DNA from: CBETVX01 sp965539935
Lineage (GTDB): Bacteria > Bacillota > Clostridia > Peptostreptococcales > Caminicellaceae
Reading direction: 5' to 3'
Length of the DNA stretch: 64,000 nucleotides
Assembly: GCA_965539935.1 (NCBI GenBank)
Contig: CBETVX010000010.1
Location: forward strand, 1 to 64,000
Of this stretch, positions 15,701 to 23,962 are shown piece by piece. The notes below the pieces were generated by a model that was given only the letters and a program-made list of their open reading frames with translations, was not told the origin of the DNA and did no database searches. The first letter of the stretch is position 1, and every line of letters starts with the position of its first letter. Both the position numbers and the translations under genes were made by a program.

Positions 15701-17710
15701 TTAGAATAATCCACCTATCTGATTAAATAATGGTGCAAATACTAATGCTACTATTGTCATAAGTTTAATTAGTATGTTTATTGAAGGTCCGGAAGTATCT
15801 TTGAATGGATCACCTACAGTATCACCAACTACTGCAGCTTTATGTGGATCACTACCTTTTCCACCATGATGTCCTTCTTCAATATACTTCTTAGCATTAT
15901 CCCATGCTCCACCAGCATTTGACATGAATATAGCCATAAGCACACCAGAAGCTAAAGCTCCAGCTAATAATCCACCCAAAGCCGCTTTCCCTAAGATAAT
16001 ACCAGTAGCTAATGGTGCCAATACAGCCATTATACCAGGTACTAACATTTCCTTTAATGCAGCTGCTGTACTTATATCAACACATTTTGCATATTCCGGA
16101 GTTGCTTTACCTTCCATAATACCTGGTATTTCTCTAAATTGTCTTCTTACCTCTTCGATCATTTGATTTGCAGCTTTACCAACTGACTCCATTGTCATTG
16201 CTGAGAATAAGAATGGTAACATAGCACCTATTAATAATCCTACAACAACCTTAGGATCAAGAATATTGATTCCTGTCAATTCAGCAACTTCAGAGTATGA
16301 AGCAAATAATGCCAATGATGTAAGGGCTGCAGAACCAATAGCAAATCCTTTACCAATTGCTGCAGTAGTATTACCAACTGCATCTAATTTATCTGTAATC
16401 CCTCTAACCTCTTTAGGTAATTCACACATTTCTGCAATACCACCAGCATTATCAGCAATAGGTCCATATGCATCTACTGCAACTGTAATACCTGCTGTAG
16501 ATAACATTCCCACTGCCGCTAAAGCTATACCATATAGACCTGCAAATTGGTATGCAACTAAAATACCTAAACAGATGAATAAAATTGGATAAGCAGTAGA
16601 AACCATTCCAACTGCTAAACCACTTATTATAGTAGTAGCAGGTCCTGTTTCAGATTGCTTTGCAATTTTTTTAACTGATTTAAAATCTCCAGATGTATAA
16701 ACTTCAGTAAGTTGTCCTATAATCATACCTACTATTAATCCAGCTGTAATAGCCCAGAAGGCATCTAAGCTTTGGAATAACATTCTACTTAGAACAAAGG
16801 CTCCTGCAACTACAATAATTGCACTTACATATGTTCCAAGTTTAAGGGCTTTATGAGGATCTGCATTTTCGTCACCTTTAACAAAGGCTGTCCCAATAAT
16901 AGATGCAATAATTCCAAGTCCTGCTAACAGTAATGGGAAGATAGAACCATTTATACCGTGAGCAACTACACCAAGGGTAATTGCTGATATTATAGATCCA
17001 ACATAAGATTCAAAAAGGTCTGCACCCATACCAGCAACGTCTCCAACATTATCCCCAACGTTATCAGCTATAACTGCAGGATTTCTAGGGTCGTCTTCTG
17101 GTATTCCAGCTTCTACTTTACCAACTAAGTCTGCTCCAACATCGGCAGCCTTTGTATAAATACCTCCACCAACACGACCAAATAAAGCTATTGATGAAGC
17201 TCCTAATCCAAAACCAGTAATAGTTTTAGCAGCTTCACTAATTGCCTCTACATCTTGTGAACCACCGACAAATATATAGAAAAGAGTACCTACTCCAAGT
17301 AGCCCTAATCCAACCACAGACATTCCCATAACTGCTCCACCTGAGAATGCAATAGAAAGGGCTTTATTCATACCACCTTCTTTAGCAGCGTTTGCAGTTC
17401 TAACATTTGCTTTAGTAGCTACCCTCATACCAAAGAATCCTGCCAATGCAGAAAACAAAGCTCCTAATAAAAAGCTAACTGCTGTAAGCCAGTCAATACC
17501 AATACCTACAACAATAAAAACAATACAAACAAAAATTAATAATGACTTATATTCTCTAGTCAAGAAGGCCATTGCACCCTCTTGTATGTAAGAGGATATC
17601 TCTTTCATTCTTTCTGTCCCAACATTAACTTTATTTATTTTTGTTGTTAAGACATAAGCAAATATTAAAGCAATAATTCCAACAATTGGTGCTAGTACCA
17701 AATAGTTCAT
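15701..17710 (-). CDS. hppA: Membrane-bound ion-translocating pyrophosphatase, potassium-dependent type
   Basis: A 669-residue integral membrane pyrophosphatase with about 16 transmembrane helices that couples PPi hydrolysis to H+ or Na+ export. The substrate-binding motifs are intact: DVGADLVGKVEAGIPEDDPRNPAVIADNVGD region near residue 185, and the C-terminal GDTVGDPFKDTSGP. The key position in GNTTAA is alanine, the residue of K+-dependent enzymes (lysine marks K+-independent ones), and this class includes Na+ pumps. It would recover energy from PPi made in biosynthesis, useful in an amino acid fermenter. It is flanked by terminators, so it is probably monocistronic. The pumped ion cannot be decided here. 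Confidence 0.95.
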   Translation of the reverse strand: MNYLVLAPIVGIIALIFAYVLTTKINKVNVGTERMKEISSYIQEGAMAFLTREYKSLLIFVCIVFIVVGIGIDWLTAVSFLLGALFSALAGFFGMRVATKANVRTANAAKEGGMNKALSIAFSGGAVMGMSVVGLGLLGVGTLFYIFVGGSQDVEAISEAAKTITGFGLGASSIALFGRVGGGIYTKAADVGADLVGKVEAGIPEDDPRNPAVIADNVGDNVGDVAGMGADLFESYVGSIISAITLGVVAHGINGSIFPLLLAGLGIIASIIGTAFVKGDENADPHKALKLGTYVSAIIVVAGAFVLSRMLFQSLDAFWAITAGLIVGMIIGQLTEVYTSGDFKSVKKIAKQSETGPATTIISGLAVGMVSTAYPILFICLGILVAYQFAGLYGIALAAVGMLSTAGITVAVDAYGPIADNAGGIAEMCELPKEVRGITDKLDAVGNTTAAIGKGFAIGSAALTSLALFASYSEVAELTGINILDPKVVVGLLIGAMLPFLFSAMTMESVGKAANQMIEEVRRQFREIPGIMEGKATPEYAKCVDISTAAALKEMLVPGIMAVLAPLATGIILGKAALGGLLAGALASGVLMAIFMSNAGGAWDNAKKYIEEGHHGGKGSDPHKAAVVGDTVGDPFKDTSGPSINILIKLMTIVALVFAPLFNQIGGLF

Positions 17711-17757
17711 TTGTTTGTCCTCCTCACATTTCTATTATTTAATTTTTATCCATAGGA

Positions 17758-17777
17758 CTATAGATTTAAATCTATAG
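17758..17777. repeat. 20-bp perfect palindrome upstream of hppA
   Basis: CTATAGATTT followed directly by AAATCTATAG, about 50 bp before the hppA start. It could be an operator or just AT-rich chance; no partner copy was found nearby. Confidence 0.45.
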
Positions 17778-17795
17778 CTATATGATTTAAATATA

Positions 17796-17825
17796 ACAAA
17801 GTCTTTAATCTCTTAAAGACTTTGT
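17796..17825 (-). terminator. Intrinsic terminator after secG
   Basis: Perfect 13-bp stem (ACAAAGTCTTTAA with TTAAAGACTTTGT), four-base loop, then moderately T-rich sequence on the minus strand. Confidence 0.7.
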
Positions 17826-17832
17826 ACTATAT

Positions 17833-18063
17833 TTATTGTAAAGCTACTAATACTAAGGAACAAACGATAAATACCACAGCGCCTATTTTAGTTATCTTTG
17901 AAAGCATCGCATCATAACCTCTAGCTTTTTGCTTGCCAAATAGTTGCTCTGCTCCCCCACCTATAGAACCAGATAATCCTGCACTCTTACCTGATTGTAA
18001 TAATATACTTATTATTAAAATCAAACTTGCAATTACTTGAAATATCATAAATAACGTTGTCAT
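17833..18063 (-). CDS. secG: Preprotein translocase subunit SecG
   Basis: A 76-residue protein with two transmembrane helices flanking a short loop with SGKSAGLSGSIGGGAEQLFGK, the conserved SecG motif. ATG 18063 follows GGAGGTGGAGG; an earlier in-frame start at 18105 would read through that ribosome binding site. SecG stimulates SecYE-dependent export. Its place upstream of rnr and smpB is the common Firmicute arrangement, though hppA and a small gene have been inserted here and a terminator follows, so co-transcription with rnr is doubtful. Confidence 0.95.
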   Translation of the reverse strand: MTTLFMIFQVIASLILIISILLQSGKSAGLSGSIGGGAEQLFGKQKARGYDAMLSKITKIGAVVFIVCSLVLVALQ

Positions 18064-18195
18064 TCCTCCACCTCCCAATCTAATTTGACAAACATATTTT
18101 AACATAGGAGTATACTAAAATCAACAAATTTATACTATTCTAACTAATGAAAAGGTTTTTCTGGTGGTAATTATTAGTATATTATTAATTAATAT

Positions 18196-18217
18196 AAGGG
18201 TAGGATTTCCTACCCTT
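18196..18217 (-). terminator. Probable terminator of the glycolytic operon
   Basis: Nine-bp stem (AAGGGTAGG with CCTACCCTT) and four-base loop about 50 bp after the eno stop. The trailing T-run is weak on the minus strand, hence moderate confidence. Confidence 0.55.
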
Positions 18218-18264
18218 TAAAATATTATTTCAAAATTTTGTTAATCTATACCTACACTCTGCTA

Positions 18265-19554
18265 TTATTTTATATTATAAAAAGCGTCTCTTCCAGCATA
18301 TTTTGCTACTGTATCTAATGTTTCTTCAATTCTAAGTAATTGATTATATTTAGCAACCCTATCAGTTCTTGAAGGTGCTCCAGTTTTAATTTGTCCAGCA
18401 TTAACTGCCACTACTAAATCAGCTATTGTAGCATCCTCAGTTTCACCTGATCTGTGGGATATAACAGCAGTGTATCCAGCTCTCTTTGCCATTTCTATTG
18501 CATCTAATGTTTCAGTTAGAGTCCCTATTTGATTTAGTTTTATTAAGATAGAATTTGCAGTATCATTTTCTATTCCTTTGCTTAGTCTTTCAGTATTAGT
18601 TACAAACAAGTCGTCTCCAACTATTTGAATTTTATTGCCTAATTTTTCAGTTAATAACTTCCAGCCTTCCCAATCTTCTTCATCTAATCCATCTTCTATA
18701 GAAATAATTGGATATTTTTCTACTAATTCGCTATAGAATTCAACCATTTCTTCAGCTGTTTTTACTAGACCTTCTCCACTAAGTTCGTATTTCTTTTCTT
18801 CTGAATTATAGATTTCTGTAGCTGCAACGTCTAGAGCTAACATAACTTCTTTTCCTGGCTCATAACCTGCTTTTTTTATTGCTTCTATAATTACTTCTAG
18901 AGCTTCTTCATTTGATGTAAGATTAGGTGCAAATCCACCTTCGTCACCTACAGCTGTGTTTAAACCCTTACCTTTAAGTACTTTTTTAAGATTATGGAAT
19001 ATTTCTGCCCCCATTCTAAGAGCTTCAGCAAAACTATTTGCTCCTACTGGCATAACCATAAATTCCTGAATGTCCACGTTATTATCAGCATGTTTACCAC
19101 CATTTAAAATATTCATCATTGGAACTGGTAAAGTTTTAGCATTTACACCGCCAATATATTGATAAAGTGGTAATCCTAAATAATTTGCAGCTGCTTTAGC
19201 TACGGCTAAAGATACTCCAAGGATAGCATTAGCACCTAATTTGCCTTTATTATCTGTTCCATCAAGTTCTAGCATAAGCTTATCAATATCTACTTGATCA
19301 AAGGCACTCATACCTATAATTTCTGGTCCTATAACTTCGTTAACATTTTTTACAGCTTTTTGTACACCTTTACCTAAAAATCTATCATCATCACCATCTC
19401 TAAGTTCCACTGCTTCAAATGCTCCTGTTGAAGCTCCTGATGGAACTGCAGCTCTACCAAATGTTCCATCTTCTAAATATACTTCAACCTCTACAGTTGG
19501 ATTTCCTCTAGAATCTAGTATTTCTCTACCTAAAACTCCTAAAATAGTTGACAT
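18265..19554 (-). CDS. eno: Enolase
   Basis: Phosphopyruvate hydratase, 429 residues, converting 2-phosphoglycerate to phosphoenolpyruvate. ATG 19554 follows GGAGG and gives the typical start MSTILGVLGREILDSRGNPT. Signature regions are GASTGAFEAVELRDGD, MVMPVGA, GDEGGFAPNL, SIEDGLDEEDW and SHRSGETEDATIADL, with the catalytic and magnesium ligands intact. It is the last gene of the glycolytic operon, after tpiA with an 88-bp gap that, unlike the Bacillus order, contains no phosphoglycerate mutase. Confidence 0.98.
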   Translation of the reverse strand: MSTILGVLGREILDSRGNPTVEVEVYLEDGTFGRAAVPSGASTGAFEAVELRDGDDDRFLGKGVQKAVKNVNEVIGPEIIGMSAFDQVDIDKLMLELDGTDNKGKLGANAILGVSLAVAKAAANYLGLPLYQYIGGVNAKTLPVPMMNILNGGKHADNNVDIQEFMVMPVGANSFAEALRMGAEIFHNLKKVLKGKGLNTAVGDEGGFAPNLTSNEEALEVIIEAIKKAGYEPGKEVMLALDVAATEIYNSEEKKYELSGEGLVKTAEEMVEFYSELVEKYPIISIEDGLDEEDWEGWKLLTEKLGNKIQIVGDDLFVTNTERLSKGIENDTANSILIKLNQIGTLTETLDAIEMAKRAGYTAVISHRSGETEDATIADLVVAVNAGQIKTGAPSRTDRVAKYNQLLRIEETLDTVAKYAGRDAFYNIK

Positions 19555-19657
19555 GTTTAAAACCTCCAATTTTTTAATTTTATAGTTAATAATTTATAGT
19601 CAAATTTTTCAAGTTAGCAGATGGCTAATAGCTAATTATTTGAATTGATCCTAACCC

Positions 19658-20404
19658 TTAAAAATTAACTATTTGTTCAAAGCTTTCTGCCTTTAAGCTA
19701 GCTCCTCCAACTAATGCTCCATCTATATCCTCTTGGCTCATAAGTTCTTCAACATTATCAGGTTTAACACTTCCACCATATTGAATTCTTATTTCCTCGG
19801 AAATATCTTCACCATAAATTCCTTTGATTATATCTCTTATAAAGGCTATTACTCTATTTGCTTCCTCGGCAGTTGCTGTTTCACCTGTACCTATAGCCCA
19901 AATTGGTTCATAGGCTATTACAATATTTAACATATCTTCCTTTGAAACATCTTTTAATCCTTCTACTACCTGTTCCTTTATTACATCCTCAGTTTTTCCA
20001 GCTTTACGTTCTTCTATACTTTCTCCTACACATACAATAGGCTTTAATCCAAATTTAATTGCTGAGTGAATCTTTTTATTTACAGTTTCATTAGTTTCTC
20101 CAAAATATTGTCGTCTTTCTGAATGTCCAATAATACAATAATCTATTGAAAGATCTTTAAGCATAACTGGTGATATTTCTCCAGTAAAAGCTCCCTTTTC
20201 TTCCCAATGAAGATTTTGAGCCCCTATTTTTATATTAGTTCCTTCTGTTAAGCTCTTAAGGCTATCAAGTAGTGTATATGGAGGACAAATTACTACTTCT
20301 ACATCTGTATCCTCAACCTTATCCTTAAGTTCATTCACAAAGTCAATAGCTTCACTTTTAGTCATATGCATTTTCCAATTTCCAGCTATTATAGGTAATC
20401 TCAT
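19658..20404 (-). CDS. tpiA: Triosephosphate isomerase
   Basis: A 248-residue TIM barrel interconverting dihydroxyacetone phosphate and glyceraldehyde 3-phosphate. Seen are AGNWKMH with the substrate lysine, CIIGHSERR with the catalytic histidine, AYEPIWAIGTG with the catalytic glutamate, and GGSVKPDN phosphate binding. Length and motifs are normal. It starts four bases after pgk ends, so translation is probably coupled. Confidence 0.98.
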   Translation of the reverse strand: MRLPIIAGNWKMHMTKSEAIDFVNELKDKVEDTDVEVVICPPYTLLDSLKSLTEGTNIKIGAQNLHWEEKGAFTGEISPVMLKDLSIDYCIIGHSERRQYFGETNETVNKKIHSAIKFGLKPIVCVGESIEERKAGKTEDVIKEQVVEGLKDVSKEDMLNIVIAYEPIWAIGTGETATAEEANRVIAFIRDIIKGIYGEDISEEIRIQYGGSVKPDNVEELMSQEDIDGALVGGASLKAESFEQIVNF

Positions 20405-20408
20405 TTTA

Positions 20409-21611
20409 TCACCCCTGATTTTTTATTTTAAGTACATCTATACCAGGTAATACTTTTCCTTCTAAAAGTTCTAGGGATGCACCACCACCAGTAGATATAT
20501 GGGTCATCTTATCAGCATATCCAAGCTGTTCTACTGCTGCTGCACTATCTCCTCCGCCAATAATTGTAGTTCCTTCACATTCTCCTACTATTCTTGCAAT
20601 TTCTTTAGTTCCAACGGCAAATGGTTTCATTTCAAACACACCCATTGGTCCATTCCATACTACTGTTTTAGCGTTCTTTATGGCATTTCCGAATAGCTCA
20701 ATAGTTTTTCTTCCAATATCTAGTCCCATCATGTCATCTGGGATATTGTCTGCATCTACAGTTTTATATTCTGTATCTTCTTTGAATTCTTTTGCAACTA
20801 CTACATCTATAGAAGTAAGAATTTCTACATTCTTTTTCTTAGCTTTTTCTAATAATTCCTTAGCTAATTCTATCTTGTCTTCTTCTAATAATGAAGTTCC
20901 AATTTCTTTACCTTGAGCCTTTAAGAAAGTATATGCCATTCCTCCTCCTATTAGAAGAGTATCTACTTTATCTAATAGATTGTTTATAACCCCAATCTTA
21001 TCAGATACCTTTGCTCCACCAAGTATAGCAACAAATGGTCTTTCAGGAGATTCTAGGGCAGCTCCCATTATTTCTATTTCTTTTTTCATTAAGTATCCAG
21101 CTGCAGCTGGTAAAAATTCAGCAACTCCAACTGTTGAAGCATGGGCTCTATGGGCAGCACCAAAAGCATCATTTATGTAAACTTCTCCTAAGCTAGCTAA
21201 TTCTTTAGCAAATTCTTTATCATTTTTCTTCTCTTCTTTTCTAAATCTTACATTTTGGAGAATTACTACATCTCCATCTTTCATTTCGGAAACAGCTTTT
21301 TTAGCATTTTCTCCAACAACTTCATCATCTTCAGCGAATATAACTTCTTTGTCAAGTAATTCTGCTAACCTTTTAGCAACGGGTTCTAGTGAAAACTTTG
21401 GATTTGGTTCTCCCTTTGGTCGGCCTAAATGGGACATTAATATTACTTTTGCACCATTTTCAATTAAGTATTTGATGGTTGGAAGTGCAGCTACTATCCT
21501 TCTTTCATCAGTTATATTACCTTCACTATCCATAGGTACGTTAAAGTCACATCTCACAAGAACTTTTTTACCTGCAACCTCTATATCTTCTATAGTCATT
21601 TTATTTAGCAT
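20409..21611 (-). CDS. pgk: Phosphoglycerate kinase
   Basis: A 400-residue two-lobed kinase that makes ATP from 1,3-bisphosphoglycerate. The signature VLVRCDFNVPMD is near residue 14. SHLGRPKG, ILGGAKVSDKI and the C-terminal GGGDSAAAVEQLG nucleotide-binding motif are present. ATG 21611 has GGAGGG six bases upstream; a second ATG four codons in is an alternative. It is third in the cggR-gap-pgk-tpiA-eno operon, with a stable hairpin in the spacer behind gap. Confidence 0.98.
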   Translation of the reverse strand: MLNKMTIEDIEVAGKKVLVRCDFNVPMDSEGNITDERRIVAALPTIKYLIENGAKVILMSHLGRPKGEPNPKFSLEPVAKRLAELLDKEVIFAEDDEVVGENAKKAVSEMKDGDVVILQNVRFRKEEKKNDKEFAKELASLGEVYINDAFGAAHRAHASTVGVAEFLPAAAGYLMKKEIEIMGAALESPERPFVAILGGAKVSDKIGVINNLLDKVDTLLIGGGMAYTFLKAQGKEIGTSLLEEDKIELAKELLEKAKKKNVEILTSIDVVVAKEFKEDTEYKTVDADNIPDDMMGLDIGRKTIELFGNAIKNAKTVVWNGPMGVFEMKPFAVGTKEIARIVGECEGTTIIGGGDSAAAVEQLGYADKMTHISTGGGASLELLEGKVLPGIDVLKIKNQG

Positions 21612-21646
21612 TATATTCCCTCCTGTCTACATGTTTAACATGTTTA

Positions 21647-21674
21647 AATAGCGAAGCAAGCATGCTCCGCTATT
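21647..21674 (-). other. Intercistronic hairpin between gap and pgk
   Basis: Arms AATAGCG-A-AGCA and TGCT-C-CGCTATT give about 11 bp with one mismatch and a four-base loop. No clear T-run follows, so it is more likely an mRNA-stability or processing element, or a partial terminator, than a full stop. Confidence 0.5.
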
Positions 21675-21696
21675 ATTTTATTACTGGAATAATTGA

Positions 21697-22704
21697 TTAC
21701 TTATTAATTAAACTTGCAAAGTATTTAACTGTTCTTACTAGCTGAGCAGTATATGACATTTCATTATCATACCAAGAAACTACTTTCACTAATTGCTTAC
21801 CATCAACATCAAGCACCTTTGTACATCCAGCATCAAATAATGAACCGAATTTACAACCAATTATATCTGATGAAACTATTGGTTCTTCAGTATAACCTAA
21901 TGTTTCATTTGCTGCTTCCTTCATAGCATTGTTGATTTCTTCAACAGTTACATCTTTTTCTAATCTTACAGTTAAATCTACTAATGAACCAGTAACAGTT
22001 GGTACTCTCATAGCTCCACCATCTAATTTACCTTGAAGTTCTGGTAGTACTAAACCTACTGCAACTGCAGCTCCAGTAGTTGTAGGCACGATATTTTGAG
22101 CAGCAGCTCTAGCTCTTCTCATATCCTTATGAGGAGCATCTACTATTCTTTGGTCATTTGTATATGCATGGATAGTAGTCATTAATCCTTCAACTATACC
22201 AAATTTATCGTTAAGTACCTTAGCAACAGGTGCTAAGCAGTTTGTTGTACAAGAAGCTCCTGATAATACAGTTTCGCTTCCATCAAGAATTTCGTGGTTA
22301 ACATTATAAACTATTGTTTTCATATCACCTTTAGCTGGTGCTGAAATAACAACCTTTTTAGCTCCTGCTTTTATATGTTTCTCAGCCTTTTCTTTAGTTC
22401 TAAATACTCCAGTACACTCTAAAACAACGTCTACATCAAGTTCTCCCCATGGAAGATTTTCTGGGTCTCTTTCAGAATAAATTTTTATTTCTTTTCCATC
22501 AATAACTATAGCGTTTTCCTTTGCTTCTATTGAATCTGTTTTAAATGATCCTTGGGCACTATCATACTTAAGTAAATGTGCAAGCATTTTAGCATCTGTT
22601 AAATCATTTAATGCTACAATTTCAAATTCAGGACTTTCAAACATTAATCTAAATGCTAATCTTCCAATCCTTCCAAAACCATTAATTGCTACTTTTACAC
22701 TCAT
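21697..22704 (-). CDS. gap: Glyceraldehyde-3-phosphate dehydrogenase, type I
   Basis: A 335-residue NAD-dependent enzyme forming 1,3-bisphosphoglycerate. The Rossmann start VKVAINGFGRIGRL, the catalytic motif SGASCTTNCLAP (nucleophilic cysteine near residue 152), and SWYDNEMSY at the C-terminus are seen. The ATG follows the cggR stop immediately (TAAATG) and has GGAGGAAA inside the end of cggR. As the second gene, it is expected to be controlled by CggR together with pgk, tpiA and eno. Confidence 0.98.
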   Translation of the reverse strand: MSVKVAINGFGRIGRLAFRLMFESPEFEIVALNDLTDAKMLAHLLKYDSAQGSFKTDSIEAKENAIVIDGKEIKIYSERDPENLPWGELDVDVVLECTGVFRTKEKAEKHIKAGAKKVVISAPAKGDMKTIVYNVNHEILDGSETVLSGASCTTNCLAPVAKVLNDKFGIVEGLMTTIHAYTNDQRIVDAPHKDMRRARAAAQNIVPTTTGAAVAVGLVLPELQGKLDGGAMRVPTVTGSLVDLTVRLEKDVTVEEINNAMKEAANETLGYTEEPIVSSDIIGCKFGSLFDAGCTKVLDVDGKQLVKVVSWYDNEMSYTAQLVRTVKYFASLINK

Positions 22705-23772
22705 TTAATTTTCCTCCTTATAATTGTTAATTATTTTTTTAGCTGAATTTTCATCTGTCACAAGGACAAGATTTTTATTTAATTTGCTTATAGACATAAT
22801 AGCTTCTGCTTTAGAAATTCCAGCAGCTACAGCTATTATATTCTCTAATGACTTAAACTTATCAAGACTTATTCCTATTGTACTAATTTCATGTACAATA
22901 TTGCCATATTTATCAAAATAATATCCAAAGGCTTCAGACACAGCTCCTTTTTCTATAAGTCTGTTTATTTCATCTTCTTCAAGTCCTCGCCTTTTTGCCA
23001 TGGCATCGGATCTACCAATCCCAAAAACTAATACATCTATTTTATCAATTAATTTAACTATTTCTTTTATTGAAGGTTCCTCTTTTAAACTTTTGATTGC
23101 ATTTTTTGATAAATGATCAGGTGTATATAAAGTTTTATATGAAGCATTAATTTTTCTAGCTAATTTTTCAACTAGTGTATTGGCCTGATGCTCAACTTTT
23201 TTACCTAGCCCACCTCTAGCAGGTATAATAGTTATATCATTAGGTTGATTATTACTAAGTTCAATTTCATCAACTACATGATAGACTGTGCTACCTCCAG
23301 TGAGGCCTACTATATTTCCTTTAGTAATAAATTTCATAAGATGTTTAGCTGCTACTTTACCTATTTCTTTATAAACCAAAGGAGATTCGTCTACTGATCC
23401 AGAGACAATAAAAACGTCCTTAACACCAAGAATATCTTTTAATTTCATCTCTAAATCCGTAAGCCCTTTTAAATTGTGAAAAATACTATCTAATTTTTCT
23501 ATTGTAGTTTTGCCCAATGTGGTAAGCTTCATACCTTCATAGGAAATTTCTATTAAGCCTTCATCCTTTAGTATATTAGCTTCCGTTCTAACAACCCTCT
23601 CACTTATATTAACTTTATTAGATATGCTTCTTCTTCCAATAGGCTCGAAGTATTTAATTATTCTTAATATACTATATCTTTTTTCAAGGGTTTTTATAAT
23701 ATCGGGAGCAACTCTACTTATTGTTTCTATGATATCCATTTGATTGTTGTTTGAATTATTTTTAGTTCTCAA
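22705..23772 (-). CDS. cggR: Central glycolytic genes regulator CggR (SorC family)
   Basis: A 355-residue repressor. I prefer a TTG start at 23772, with GGAG seven bases upstream; the ATG at 23820 has no good ribosome binding site and lies in what looks like the operator. The N-terminal winged helix contains the family hallmark RYSILRIIKYFEPIGRRSIS. From about residue 90 there is the SorC sugar-phosphate-binding domain with GLTGGSTVYHV and PARGGLG. In Bacillus, CggR senses fructose-1,6-bisphosphate and represses its own operon, and the identical gene order here supports the same role. Confidence 0.93.
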   Translation of the reverse strand: MRTKNNSNNNQMDIIETISRVAPDIIKTLEKRYSILRIIKYFEPIGRRSISNKVNISERVVRTEANILKDEGLIEISYEGMKLTTLGKTTIEKLDSIFHNLKGLTDLEMKLKDILGVKDVFIVSGSVDESPLVYKEIGKVAAKHLMKFITKGNIVGLTGGSTVYHVVDEIELSNNQPNDITIIPARGGLGKKVEHQANTLVEKLARKINASYKTLYTPDHLSKNAIKSLKEEPSIKEIVKLIDKIDVLVFGIGRSDAMAKRRGLEEDEINRLIEKGAVSEAFGYYFDKYGNIVHEISTIGISLDKFKSLENIIAVAAGISKAEAIMSISKLNKNLVLVTDENSAKKIINNYKEEN

Positions 23773-23802
23773 ATTAACACTCCAATCTGCATTCACAATC
23801 AA

Positions 23803-23839
23803 GGGTCCGAAAATGTCCATATGTACTTTATGTGTCCCT
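23803..23839 (-). promoter_or_regulatory. Candidate CggR operator
   Basis: On the minus strand GGGAC-ACATAA-AGTAC is followed by GGAC-ATTTTC-GGACC, two half-site pairs about one and a half to two helical turns apart. This resembles the Bacillus CggR operator, built from GGGAC and TGTC half sites with N6 spacing, though spacing is one base short. It lies just upstream of the preferred cggR start. Inference from pattern only. Confidence 0.4.
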
Positions 23840-23901
23840 GAGTTTACAAAAAAATTTTCTTCCTCTTAATTCTAACATAAGCTGGATAAAAAAAGCAACA
23901 A

Positions 23902-23928
23902 AAAACTGTGGTATTTTACCACAGTTTT
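23902..23928 (-). terminator. Intrinsic terminator after rpoN
   Basis: Stem AAAACTGTGGT with ACCACAGTTTT and a five-base loop, then six T residues on the minus strand. Confidence 0.9.
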
Positions 23929-23962
23929 ATAAATTTAAATAAAATAATTAATTTTCTTGTTC

